Positions 10,725 to 21,842 of a DNA stretch of 64,000 nt are shown one piece after another; positions within the stretch are counted from its first letter, which is position 1; the number at the start of each line of letters is the position of its first letter. The position numbers and the translations under genes were made by a program. The DNA is taken from assembly GCA_007922225.1 (NCBI GenBank), contig ML679941.1, positions 58,987,849 through 59,051,848 on the forward strand, in the 5' to 3' direction. The notes beneath the pieces were generated by a model. It made no database searches, was not told the DNA's origin, and saw only the letters and a list, made by a program, of their open reading frames with translations. The stretch comes from Emydura subglobosa. Taxonomy: Eukaryota > Chordata > Testudines > Chelidae.

Positions 10725-11916
10725 ATAATGTGAGGAAAGTGGTGGACATGATATACCTTGACTTTAGCAAAGCTTTTGTTACAGTCTCCCACAGTATTCT
10801 TATCAGCAAGTTAAAGAAGTATAGGTTGGATGAATGGACTATAAAATGGATAGAGAACTGGCTAGATCATCGGACTCAACGGGTAGTGATCAATGGCTCA
10901 ATGTGTAGTTGGCAGCTGGTACCAAGCGGAGTGCCCTAGGGGCCGGTCCTGGGGTCGGTCCTGGGGCCGGTTTTGTTCAACATCTTCATTAATGATCTGG
11001 AGGATGGGGTAGATTGCACCCTGAGCAAGTTTGCAGATGAAACTAAGCTAGGGGGAGTGGGAGATACCCTGGAAGGTAGAGAGAGGATACAGAGTGACCT
11101 AGACAAATTGGAGCATTGGGCCAAAAGAAATCTGAGGTTCAACAAGGACAAGTGCAGATACCTCTACTTAGGAAGGAAGAATCCCATGCACAGATACAGA
11201 CTGGGGACCAACAGGCAGGGCAGCAGTTCTGCAGAAAAGGACCTGGGGGTTACAGTGGATAAGAAGCTGAATGAGTCAGCAGTGTGCTCTGTTTGCCAAG
11301 AAGGCTAATAGCATATTGGGCTGCATTAGTTGGAGCATTGCTAGCAGATCGAAGGAAGTGATTATTCCCCTCTATTCAGCATTGGTGAGGCTGCATTTGG
11401 AGTACTGTGTCCAGTTTTGGGTCCCCCACTACAAAAAGGATGTGGAGAAGTTGGAGAGAGTCCAGCAGAGGGCAACAAAAATGATTAGGGGACTGGAGCA
11501 CAAGACTTACGAGGAGAGGCTGAGGGAACTAGGTTTGTTTAGTCTGCAGAAGAGAAGAATGAGGGGGGATTTGATAGAAGCCTTTAACTACCTGAAAGAG
11601 GGTTCCAGGGAGGATGGAGCTAGGCTGTTCTCAATGGTAGTAGATGACAGAACAAGGAGCAATGGTCTCAAGTTGCAGTGGGGACGTCTAGGTTGGACAT
11701 TAGGAAAGTTTTTCACTAGGAGGGTGGTGAAGCACTGGAATGGGTTACCTGGGGAGGTGGTGGAATCTCCATCTTTAGAGGTTTTTAAGCTGCAGCTTGA
11801 CAAAGCCCTGATGGGGGTGATTTAGCTGAGGTTAGTCCTGCTTTGAGCAGGGGGTTGGACTTGATGACCTCCTGAGGTCTCTTCCAATTCTAATAATCTG
11901 ATTCTATGATTCTAAT
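10725..11916 (+). mobile_element. CR1 LINE, 5' truncated, ORF2 RT and C-terminus
   Basis: This copy keeps the CR1 ORF2 reverse transcriptase from the IYLDFSKAF motif (about 10750) to the natural C-terminal stop at 11823-11825, then a 3' UTR ending in the attctatgattcta repeat near 11900. RT landmarks are a [15 protein letters not shown] block near 10960 and FADE-TKLGG near 11030, where the second catalytic Asp of FADD is Glu. A stop codon replaces Gln before the Gly-Ser-Val-Leu motif (10938-10940), and a frameshift near 11270-11300 splits the C-terminal part (11271-11825) from the RT. Inactive. Confidence 0.9.
10939..10974 (+). repeat. 12-bp x 3 tandem repeat in CR1 RT motif
   Basis: Three successive 12-mers (ggggccggtcct, ggggtcggtcct, ggggccggtttt) lie in the codons for the conserved QGSVLGPxLF motif. 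Normal CR1 copies have about two such units, so one unit looks duplicated. That adds four residues in frame. Confidence 0.75.
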
Positions 11917-12580
11917 AAAGAAGTTTAGCACAGAATTGTATTGAGAATGCATAATTGGGTCAGTATTGCTAGAATCCATCGAGAGGCATTTGTCGGAATT
12001 TTGTATGAAGTCATTGAACACTGGGATTCTGGGACAGACAAGGACGTGCGAATTAGAAGAACATTTGTAACTGGCATGGCTAACAAAGTAGCTTTGCTAA
12101 AATTATGATAAAGTCAGAGCTGGCACTGGAGAAAGTGATTCTAATTGTCTGACCCTCTCAGCTCACTAAGAAGCAAAATGCAGGCCAGAGAATAGCTGAG
12201 GATCTGAGGGAGGCAGCTCATCACTCAATTCAGCCTAAGCAAGACAGAATGAAGAACTGGAATATGCTCCAGAAAAGTAAGAAAGCTAGGAACAGGCATA
12301 AGAGCAGATGTACCGTGCTCTTGCTTAAATCATGTGTGCAAGCAAAGGGAAAATTTCCTGGCACAGAACAAGAGATGCAGGAAATGCAACAAACTGGGTC
12401 AATCTGAGATGGTCTACTGTACTGAAAGGGAACTGAGGATAGTAGCTAGAGGCAGAGAATATTTGTTTTAGTAATAATTACATGTAATGAGGGCATTGAG
12501 GCACGCTGATGTATGGCAGTACAGCCAAATGGTGCTTATATGGCCACATTATTGTAGCATCAGAATGCCTCACAATAATA
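11917..12580. other. Spacer, nothing recognised
   Basis: Non-coding, no motif found in either strand. Confidence 0.4.
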
Positions 12581-12825
12581 CCTAGCTGTTATATAGTGCT
12601 TTTCATCAATAGATCTCAGCATTTCACAATCTTTAATGTATTTATCCTCACAACACCCCTGTGAGGTAGGAGAGTATTATCCTCATTTTGCAGATGGGGA
12701 ACTGAAGCACAGACAGGCTAAGTGACTTGCCCAAGGTCACACAGGAAAACTGCAGCAGAACAGGAACTTGAAGCCAGGTCTCCCAAACCCTAGGCTAGCA
12801 CCCTAATCACTGGATCACAAGTCCA
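12581..12825 (-). repeat. MIR SINE, minus strand
   Basis: Read on the plus strand it shows the reverse MIR order: atagtgcttttcatc, cctcacaacacccctgtgaggta, cctcattttgcagatgggga, aagtgacttgcccaaggtca and a tRNA-like end with cctaatcactggatca. Nearly full length and clearer than the other MIR copies in the window. Confidence 0.85.
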
Positions 12826-14148
12826 TTATCAGGTCATTATAAAGTCCCAGAAATCTTATTAGAACCTTGCGTAGCAAATAGAACTGCACTTTATTAATAC
12901 AATCCCAAGGAAAAATTCTTGTCACCTTGGAGTCAATGGCAAAACTCCGATTGACTTCAGTGAAGCCAAGGTTTCACTCAAAATCTTTGAGGAATGTATG
13001 GCACAAACTAAAATACATTGAGACCAGAGCAATACAAAGCAGCTGGTTGGTGTACACTAGTGACTCCAGCCTTCACACTACACACATAAGGCTAATTGTG
13101 GATCAAAGTTCCGGCTCCTGGTAGCAATGGCATCTTTGTTCCAGAAGGAATTCTTGACTGCGTCATTAAAATAGCTCTGTAACAGCAAAATAGTCACTGA
13201 AGATGAATCATATTGGGCTCAATTTTCCACTTTCTTCAAAGAGACAGATCCTATTCAAATAATCTTTTCTTGCAAAGTAAATATAAAATATTGATTTTTA
13301 AAAAAAATCTCAGTAGATGAAGTTGAAAGCCATTAAAAAAAATCCTGAGGTTAAAAAAAAAAAAAAGGCAATTTAAATGGCATCTACAAAATTGTTGGAA
13401 TTATCTGTATTAGTGCGTATCATAATTTTAATAAATGGGTCATGATGTACGTTCCTTCATCTAATAAAAATGAAAAAACTCTTCTATCCTTTAATTTTTT
13501 TTTTTACCAGAAACCTAACCATAAAATAAACTGGGCCACGTTTTAAGAGCAGTAACTGTTGCTATGATTGCATGTATCTTTTCTGGTTTCAGAAATTGAG
13601 ATAGAGAAATGAAATAAGTATGGTAGAGGAGAAAATACACAATACAATACACTGAATAGCCCAAAAGACAAAGGAGATGCATTTTCAGTTTGGTGTGAAC
13701 TTGAAGTCTTTCCAAAGGCTTCTACCTTTTTGCCTCCATTTCCTGTTGTATTTCTCTGCTTCCATAGTTTTTATTAATGTACTAGCAAATTATAAGGTCT
13801 TCACCTACCAGCCTTATTCATGCTGAGCAGTGCTTCACTACACAGTACTCAATGTGAGTAGATATGGCAGAATCAAGCCTTTGATAATGTATATACAGAA
13901 GCAAATGTTATACCTACTCAGGACAGTCTGTTTAGGGGCCATGACACTCCTTGTTTCCTTTGGGACATTTCCTCAAATAATACCATGGGGGCATGGGAAC
14001 AGGATTTAGTTCAGAATCTAGTCCCCTTTTATTAATATTATGCTGTGCTGCATACCACATACCAAAGGGTGGTGTACAAACTTTGGATTACTATTCTTTG
14101 GATTACTAGTGGTCTATACACACACTCCCTACCTATGACAATGGCACT
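12826..14148. other. AT-rich spacer
   Basis: A- and T-rich non-coding DNA with several homopolymer runs (13300-13365, 13494-13504). No gene or named repeat recognised. Confidence 0.4.
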
Positions 14149-14626
14149 TTAGGGTATGTTTACACTGTGGAGTGAAGTTGATTCATTTTAAATCGACCTT
14201 CAACCAACGAACTTTATAAGTCAGAGGAGCGTGATCACACCACGCTCATTGTATCAGGGGACTGCATCCCCACTAGCCGTGTGTGGGTCAACAATCAAAG
14301 CAGTGCACCACGGATAACTATCCCACAGTGCAACTAGCCACAGAAGCTTTTGGGAGGGTTGTCGTACTCCCATGATGCAACGTCCTCCCTCCTCCTCTCT
14401 TCTTGTCCCAAACAAACAGACTAACGCTTTTCACGCCATTTTTCCAAACCCTTCAGTCTCTGCTGGAGAGGCCTGGAGCTCACTCAGTTCTGCACTATCA
14501 TTGTGAGCATCACAAACACCTCACGTCTTATCCTGCAGTATTTTCAAGGCTGACAGGGTACATAGTGCTGAAAATTGTGATGTTACAGATGCCCTGCTAC
14601 AAGCCATAGAATGAAACAATTCCCAT

Positions 14627-15742
14627 TTGCTGCTGTCTGTCACGCACTATCTGCAAGTGGTGGAGCGCTCCTTCTGGTCCCGGGAAACAAGCAGTGACTG
14701 GTGGGATCACATCGTTATGAAGGTGTGGGATGATAAGTGGCTGCAGAACTTTCGTATGCGAAAGGTCACTTTCCTGGAACTTTGCACAGAGCTGTCCCTA
14801 GTGCTGAAACGTATGAAAATTTGTTTGAGACTTGCTCTGACAGTGGAGAAGCGGGTGGCCATTGCTCTATGGAAGCTAGCAATGCCAGACTGCTACTGGT
14901 CAGTTGGGAATCAATTTGGAGTTGGTAAATCCACCATGGGAGCTGCTGTAATACAAGTGTGCCAGGCCATTAACAGACTTCTGCTAAGAAGGGTAGTGAC
15001 TTTGGGAAACATGCAGGACATAGTGGATGGGTTTTCTGCAATGGGGTTCCCAAACTGTGGTGGGGTGATAGGGATATGTGTGCCATCTATCTTAACACCG
15101 GACCACCTAGTCAGAGTATATTTACCGAAAGGGATCCTTTTCAATGGTGTTGTAGGCCCCTGTGGATCACAGGGGAAGCTTTGCTGATGTCAATTTAGGG
15201 TGGCCTGGAAAGGTGCACGATGTGCGCATCTTTAGGAACTCAAGTTTGTTCAAAAAGATGCAAGCAGGCACTTTCTTTCCTGACCAAAAAATAAATATAT
15301 GACCAATAAATAAATAAAAAAATCAATGTTGAAATGCCAATAGTGATCCTTGGAGACCTGCCTACCCCTTGCTCCCATGGCTGATGAAGCTGTACACCAG
15401 GCATCTGGATAGTGAGAAGGAGCGTTTCAATAACAGGCTCAGCAAGTGCAGAATGGTGGTGGAATGTGCATTTGGACATTTAAAGGTGTGCTGGCGCAGT
15501 TTACTCACCAGGTTAGACCTGAGTGGAAAAAAAAACAAGGTAGTTATCTCTGTCTGCTGTGTGCTCCATAATGTCTGTGAAACAAAGGGGGAAAGGTTTC
15601 CATTGGGTTGGGTTGTGGAGGCAGATAGGCTGGCTGCAAATTTTGAGCAGCTGGATACCAGTGCAATGCTGAGAGCCAACCAAGGAGCGCTGTGCCTCAG
15701 GGAAGCTTTGAAAAATCAGTTTTGCAATGAGCCACAATAATG
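14627..15742 (+). pseudogene. HARBI1-like Harbinger transposase pseudogene
   Basis: In intact relatives this is a DDE-type nuclease that cuts the element ends together with the Myb-like partner. Frame 1 (14627-15187, 186 codons) holds the N-terminal helical region, with DWWDHIVMKVWDD, NFRMRKVTFLELC, VEKRVAIALWKLA and NQFGVGKSTMGAAV, up to the first catalytic block. There GVIGICVPSIL stands where the family has an Asp-Gly-Thr-His motif (see the micro-inversion at 15067-15091). After a small indel the reading continues from 15165 (DHRGSFADVNLGWPGKVHDVRIF, second catalytic Asp in VHD) to a stop at 15300. A 1-nt loss near 15357 disrupts the GDPAYPL block. The frame starting 15357-15369 then runs to 15742 and contains VVECAFGHLKVCWRSL with the third acidic residue (Glu). 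Overall length is close to the family's 350 or so residues. Start codon uncertain. Confidence 0.92.
15067..15091 (+). other. 25-bp micro-inversion over transposase catalytic motif
   Basis: The segment starts gatag and ends ctatc, a 5-bp inverted repeat. As it stands it encodes Ile-Gly-Ile-Cys-Val-Pro-Ser-Ile and lacks the first catalytic Asp. Reverse-complementing only these 25 bases keeps the length and the frame, and gives Val-Ile-Asp-Gly-Thr-His-Ile-Pro-Ile-Leu across the join, which is the HARBI1-family catalytic motif. A hairpin-mediated template switch or small inversion is the simplest explanation. Confidence 0.9.
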
Positions 15743-15846
15743 TGTGTAAAAAATCTGTGTGCGATCTTCCCTTCCCATCCCATTTCCCAGTCTCACAGCA
15801 CTGTTCTGCCCCCCGCTTTCTCACCAGTATTCTCTGTGCTATCAAA

Positions 15847-15885
15847 AATAAAGAATAATGAACTTTAAAGCAATAAATTTTTATT
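15847..15885. terminator. Back-to-back polyadenylation signals
   Basis: A plus-strand AATAAA at 15847-15852 lies about 105 bp after the transposase stop. A minus-strand AATAAA (plus-strand tttatt, 15880-15885) lies just downstream of the Myb-like gene. Two convergent signals within 40 bp fit the convergent gene layout. Confidence 0.6.
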
Positions 15886-15929
15886 GGTGATCGTCAACAG
15901 TGGAGAGAGAGGAAAATAATTTAATGCTT

Positions 15930-17893
15930 TGCCTGCATCGTCATGGGGCTGTGAGGGGACACAGACCTAAGTTTCACTGTGCAACCAGCAAACAACACAT
16001 TCCTGGCGCCTCTTTCTGCTCCCCTCACCCAGTGACAACTGGAGCACATACTATACCCTGCTCAACCTCCTCCTACACTGCTTGAGGGTGGGGGCTAGGA
16101 AATACTGCCTTAGTTGAGAATTTTGCAGGGTGTGCAGGGGGAATCTATCCTGCTGCTGCTCTTCCTGAAGCTTGACCAGATGCCTCAACATGTCCGACTG
16201 ATCCCTCATTATGCGCAGCATCTCATCCTAGGTTGCATGCTCATGTTCTTGGGCTGTCTTCATATTCTCCATGTCCATGTTCATTTTATCCAATAACGAA
16301 ATCCTCTAGGCTGTTAGCTCTGTGTCAGCAATTGCGGAGATATTCATTATCTCAGTGAACATGTCATCCCTAATTTTTTTTTTCTGCCTTCTAATCTTCA
16401 AAAAGCATTCAGTGGGAGTAGTAGATGCTAAACTGAAGGCCACGCTGTCCACTGAAAGGCAGGCAAAGCACAAAGTATCCATTATTAGCTGGTCCCATAG
16501 ATGAAAAGCAATGTTACAATGTAAAAAACTCCCCTGTATATTCCCAAGGGAACGCCAGACCTGCATACCAATCTCTACCTATTGCAGGAGTCGTAGTGCC
16601 GTTCCAGCCATGGTAAGGAAGGGGCTACTGCATTCATTTCAGGAAAATCCCCGTAGCACATGCTGCACAAGTCCATGCTTCCCCAACCAGCTGGATTGTT
16701 GTGCTCCCCTTACCCACCCAAAATTCAGTTTCTGAAGAAGCAGTCAAAAGGGTGTGTGGGGCGGGTGGGGTGGAATTTCCCTGGTGAAAATATATGTGAG
16801 CACCTGTCCTGGACCCCTAAAACCCATAGCAACCATGTGCTGTCTTGGAACTTGTGGTGTACGTACCCAAAAACCTCCCATGGCAGGAGAAAAAAAGACA
16901 CAATTGTATTGAGCAGATACTGCAAATTTGCACCATCTTCCCTAGGTGACCATGAGTGACATCAGTCTCCTGAGGGTAACACAGGCGCTAAGGGAGGATT
17001 TACTACAAGCATCTGGTTACAGTCCTGGCCCTTTTGCTGCCATGCTGTGTTCCGTGATGATGCCAGAACAATTAATAAGAGAGTGGCGGGGGAAAAGTGT
17101 CCTATTGTGATGGAAGAAATAAGGCCGCCCTCCCAAGAAACCTTCTGCAAAGAATTGCAGAGTACCTATATGAAAGTTTCCTGGAGAAATCCATGGAGGA
17201 TTCTCAGAGAATACCTGTACACATAAACATTCTTTTCCGGGGGGAACCCCATGTTTAGGTGAATGAACAACGAGGAAGACCATCTCCACCACCAAACTCA
17301 TTTCCCCTCCCCCTTTGTAACAAGAAGCTGGACTGGGATATAACTATACAAATGAGATTTGCAGTACAGACTCACCAGATGTGCCTTCCCCGGCATCTTG
17401 GTCCGTCACGCTTTCCTGCATCTGGCTAGGCTGCTCTGGAGTTACAAACAGCTCCTGGCTTTCAAAGACAATGGATTCCCCAGTCGCCTGCACCCTATTC
17501 TCCTCCTCCTCCTTGTCCACTGAGTCATCCTCATTCATCCTGAATTCCCCTGAGGTATCTATGTTGCGTGGTGGTACAGTGGTGGGGTCACTACCAAGAA
17601 TGGCATGCAGCTTCTTGTAAAAGCAACATGTCTTTGGTGACACGCCAGAACAATAGTTCCCCTCCCTAGTTTTATGATAAGCCTGCCTCAGCTCTGATTT
17701 TAACGCAGCACTGCTGCACATCCCTCCTGTGCCCCTTGTCCAACATGCCGTGCAATATCTTCTCATAGATATCTAAATTTTGTTTACTGGCTCGGAGCTA
17801 AGCCATAACAGACTCTTCACCCCATAGACCAATGATATCTAAGACCTCAGATCGACTCCAGTCTGGAGTGTGTTTGGGCCATGCAGTCGCCAT
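15930..17893 (-). pseudogene. Myb/SANT-like Harbinger accessory protein pseudogene
   Basis: This is the element's DNA-binding partner, which in related Harbinger systems brings the transposase to DNA. Exon 1 runs 17893 to 17376: ATG at 17893, the Myb/trihelix-like region WPKHTPDWSRSEVLDIIGLW, an in-frame stop (SVMA*LRAS), then DIYEKILHGMLDKGHRRDV. After a frameshift near 17690 it continues ELRQAYHKTREGN and FYKKLHAILGSDP, then an acidic tail. A donor site GTGAGT lies at 17375-17370. A good acceptor (ctgcctttcag, minus strand) ends at 16452, and exon 2 from 16451 joins in frame: IRRQKKKIRDDMFTEIM, then DEMLRIMRDQSDMLRHLVKLQEEQQQ, with two in-frame stops near 16309 and 16235. The 0.9-kb intron has no clear content. 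Confidence 0.85.
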
Positions 17894-18284
17894 GATCAGT
17901 TATGCTGCCAAGTTCTCTCCAGGCTGACCAAACAGGAAATGGGAATTCAAAATTTCCCAGGGCTTGAGGGGAGGGGCTATTTCCTGTGTATGTGGCTGCA
18001 ATGCAGCAGAGTGCGAATGTCCAGAGTGGTCACAACAGAGCATTGTGGGATAGCTCCCGGAGGCTAATTATATCAATTTATGCAACACTCCGCCTACACA
18101 GCTGCTCATTCAACCCACACAATTTGACTTCAGCACTATGCCACTTGCGGAGGTGGTTTCATTAAGTCGAATTTTCCCGTGATTTAGGTTGATGGAACTG
18201 ACCTGCCAATGAAGACTCACACATTATGTGGTCGACGGAAGCTTCATTCCATTGACCTACCTTCGCAATGTAGACCTGGCCTTA

Positions 18285-20374
18285 GATTACTTTAGTACCG
18301 TCTTTTCTTTGTAACAGTATAAATTACCTTACTTGTATGTGGATGGATGTTCAAGACATACAGTCAAGCAGAGTCTATGGAGCAGGAGCTTTTGAAACCC
18401 ATTGAATTTCATCAGTTCATCATTCACTTGGTAGGTTTGATTCATAGTTGTTTCTTGGTAGCTTCATCAGATGTTATTCATACACACAGGGCAGTGGGCT
18501 GTAAAATAGGTTCTGAGCTTATTGTTGTGAGGAGTATCCTATTCATCTGGTACATAGGAGGCTTCCATACACTTTGGCTGGGGTTATCCAGATAGGGCCT
18601 TCAGAGTACAAACCAGAGCAGCAAGGTTGAAAGGGCTGGAGAACTGATTCAGATGGGGCTTATCTAAACTACAGAGCTCAGCCAGAGAAATTAAAAAGCA
18701 AGAGGATGTGTATGGCTAATCATGAGGAAATGGTAAAGAGGGTTACTTTTTCTGGACAATGTTACAATCCTGAAAGGGGAAAAAAAAAACCTGTTTGTTT
18801 CCTTGTTCATTTGGGGCTGGACTGTGCCATGAAGATACAGCCCACCGTAAGGGGCAGTGTGTTGCTCAGAGAAGCACAAGTCCATCCTTGCTCCCCCTCT
18901 ACTCCAGGGGAAGTAATTTGATGCAGGTCTTACAAGAGCAGCAAATTTCTATTCCCCAGGTGTCATCTCAGCTCTGTTGGTTGGTGCATTGGGAGAGAGA
19001 AGCTAAGGCTTTTTACTTTCCTTGCAACTTCCTATCTATCTTCTTCTTCAGCGGCAGGAGAGTAGCAAGCTCAGAGCAGGAGTTTCTTATTTCCTCTTGC
19101 ACCAGTGCATAGGTGAGTAAACTAGGGCACAATCTCATCACTGCAGGTAAGGCGGAAGGCTGACCTATGACAGTTACGAAAATAATTGCTTATATTTTGC
19201 ATTTTAACAATATGTCATCTATTCCAGAACCCCTTATTAAAGAAGGAAGGGGAGGGAATATTTCTAGGCTCTTACAATAGATTTCCCTACCAAGAACATA
19301 AAGTTTTGTGGGCTAATCATTCTAGGTATCTGGGTTTTTTAATCTCATTTCTTCCAGAGCAAGGATATTTTTGGTACATCAGTAGTCTTTTTTACTTTCT
19401 GCTCCTATCTTAGTCTGCAAATCCTGTAGCCTGGGACACTAATGCAATATTACACTATATGTTCTAAATTATCCACAGTTACCTTTTCACCAGCACTATT
19501 TTTCTATTAGTTTCCATGGCATACAAAAAAACCGGTGGAGAGTGTTATACTGGGCTTCAATTATGTTGCTGGCCATTACTCTAATTCAGGTGTAATTTAA
19601 AATATTGGCCCAATCACCCAAATCATTTTGAATGTTGACTACTTTTCTCCATTTATTTAAAAAAAAAGAGCCCAGAATTGTGTTTTGTTCTCCCACTGTG
19701 AAAATCATTCTTACTAGTATGCAAAAGGCAAATCATACAAGGAGCCCCGTAGAAGTGGCTTATTGATATGCATGTCTCCTGCACTGTCAGGTCAGTGAAG
19801 TTCAGAAGAGTTTTCATTAAATCAGTCTCTTTCTCAGTTTAAAAGAAAAAAAAAAAAAGCAGGGGGGGGGAAGGTGAGGACAGATGGTTTAAATATCCAG
19901 TGTTTAGTGGATACATTTCCATATCACAACACCACCACCACCACAGTTTTAATTAGTTGATACCTCTTCTACACTTGGGTAGTATGATTTATGCTCATCT
20001 TTATCTAAGAACTTCCACCAGCATTAATTGAAATGCACTATGTAAATCATCCATGCAACAAGGAGAGAGAATATTCCCTGTAGACTGACTTTTATTAGAG
20101 CCGTTACTTTATAGTATGTAAGATTCTAAAATGACATCAAAGGTTTTTAGTTTAAACCACATTTTATGAGCGCCAGCCATTCAGCATCTGGTGCCTTTAA
20201 AGACGGTGCGTTCCCAATAAAGGGTCATAAATGTCAGAGTTGTACCTTTGACCACCTTAATATTTAATGCAAGTGTATAATTTGGATATTCCAACGATAA
20301 CACTGTGAATTTTAACAGTAGACCCCAAATTTAAAAAAAATGAAATCACTAGAGTTTTTAAAGATGGACCACCC
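18285..20374. other. Spacer, nothing recognised
   Basis: Non-coding. It includes an A-rich then G-rich run at 19841-19871 and a cac-repeat near 19930. The part from about 20080 to 20300 is AT-rich, non-repetitive and could be a conserved element (see findings). Confidence 0.4.
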
Positions 20375-21330
20375 TGTCAGAGGGTAGTTGGCCCTTTGAA
20401 GGAATAGGGCCAATCTATCTCAGGCAGGCTCCACACAGGGGGAAAGAGGCATCTCAGGTTCATCTGGGAGCAATTAATTCACTGAGTAACTGTGAGGCAG
20501 TTAATTAGTGAGGGAAGGGCCTGGGCATAAAAGATTAAGGACCTCAATTAGAGGGGGACCTCCCGAGAAGAAAGGTAGCTGCCAGAGAGAATGAGAGAGA
20601 GAGGATCTCTCCAGCAGACAGATGAGACACTGCCTGAGAAGCCAACACTCCAAAGAGGAAGAAACAGGGTGAGAGGCTGTGGAAGCCTACAGAGGAGGAA
20701 AGGTAGGAGGTAGCTCAAGGAGTGGCTGGGGACTGAGAGGATTGGTTCTGGCTGTTCCAACCAAAGGCCTTGAGCTGGAACTCAGTGGAGTGAGTGGGCC
20801 TGACTTCCCCTACCTACTCTAGCTAAGGACTTTGGAGAAGAAGCCTCTAACCCCAGAAGACCTAGGGCTGCCTAGCCTCCACTAGAGCCATGGAACTTCC
20901 AACTCCTCATTATTCTGAGGATGCGAACCGAGGACCTGTTGATGAGCTTGCTGAACACGGAATTGAGTGTGGCAGCGTACAAGGGATGGAGTCAGATGGT
21001 GTAGCTCCCCATCCTTTTACAAGCGGGCATTAGCAGATAAAGGCCCCCTCTGATACCCACAAACATTTGTGATCCAATGGAGCAGGATTCCACATTCCTG
21101 TTTCTTTTGTGTTTTGTTCTGTTGTTTATCAATTTCTCAATGAAGGAACGTGACACTGACACAAAAATGAGAGTAACATGCAAACCACTTAGGAACATCC
21201 AGAGAGGTTTGATTTAGAGCATCTGCTAATGGGGCTGCCAAATGCCTGTCCAATTTCAGATGTTTTTGTTGAAAGCCCTGCTAACAAGCACTGCTAACAG
21301 ATTGTTAAAAATAACACCGGGAACACACCC
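20370..21330 (+). mobile_element. LTR-like block, probable solo LTR
   Basis: From 20375 the sequence reads tgtcagagggtagttggccc and then resembles a turtle gypsy-type LTR, with purine-rich blocks and a TATA-like gcataaaag near 20525. The recognisable similarity runs to about 20965. A candidate 3' boundary is ...gggaaca at 21325, because caccc occurs both at 20370-20374 and at 21326-21330 and would be a 5-bp TSD. I see no AATAAA inside, so the outer boundary is uncertain and the TSD could be chance. Confidence 0.5.
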
Positions 21331-21763
21331 TATCTAGATGATAGCTGACTGTGAGGCTGAGTGCACTGTAATTATAGTGTAGTCAATAAGTTACAGCTTG
21401 AGCTAATAATACCCTACTGAACTAAAGAGCTGTAATTATACTGAGATGTAATTGGCAGGATTTTCTATGGTGGTCAGACAACATCTGGTAAAGTTAAAAG
21501 TCCAGCTTGGTGGTAACTGCAAGCCAAGACTCAGATGGGCCAATTTAAAATGTAGCCGGTAAAACAAACCAAGTCTTGTGCTCATGGAAGAGCAAAACAC
21601 AGGGGTTTTCCCTAGCAATGGAGGGCTTCTCCATTAAGTTTGAGGTAAAGAAAAGTCTTGATGGCAAATGAATACTAAAATTCCTAGCTAAAAGTGTTTC
21701 AGCAATGCTCTCAACAAGATCATTATTTAACAATAAATAAGTAAATAATAATCCTTGGACCAG

Positions 21764-21842
21764 TTTCATACCGGTGTAACACTAATTCTAATGGAGTTAC
21801 ACCAGAGTATAATAGGTATAACTGTATGGAGAATCAGGCCCC
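21764..21842. repeat. Short ggcctgatt-type interspersed repeat, copy 2
   Basis: Contains accggtgtaacac, aatggagttacaccag and the end gagaatcaggccc. Same family as the copies at 3547, 45600, 45743 and 59691. Confidence 0.5.

Larger units (their letters stand above)
14149..18284 (+). mobile_element. PIF/Harbinger transposon, two-gene, degenerate
   Basis: The element spans 14152-18281 (4130 bp) between TTA at 14149-14151 and TTA at 18282-18284, the Harbinger TSD. Its ends, gggtatgtttacactg and (reversed) ggccaggtctacattg, are related terminal inverted repeats. It contains both genes typical of autonomous animal Harbinger elements, placed convergently: a HARBI1-like nuclease on the plus strand (14627-15742) and a Myb/SANT-like DNA-binding protein on the minus strand (17893 down to about 15930, with one intron). 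Both carry stops or frameshifts, so the copy is dead. The smaller Harbinger-type MITEs at 1866, 9058, 34750 and 52403 have similar ends and could have been mobilised by related elements. Confidence 0.92.

Noticed and set aside
14911..15144. Minus-strand open frame containing IDGTHIPI, which looks like a second transposase on the opposite strand
   Set aside because: Only the 25-bp inverted block gives the motif. The rest of that frame has no similarity, and the plus-strand transposase surrounds it.
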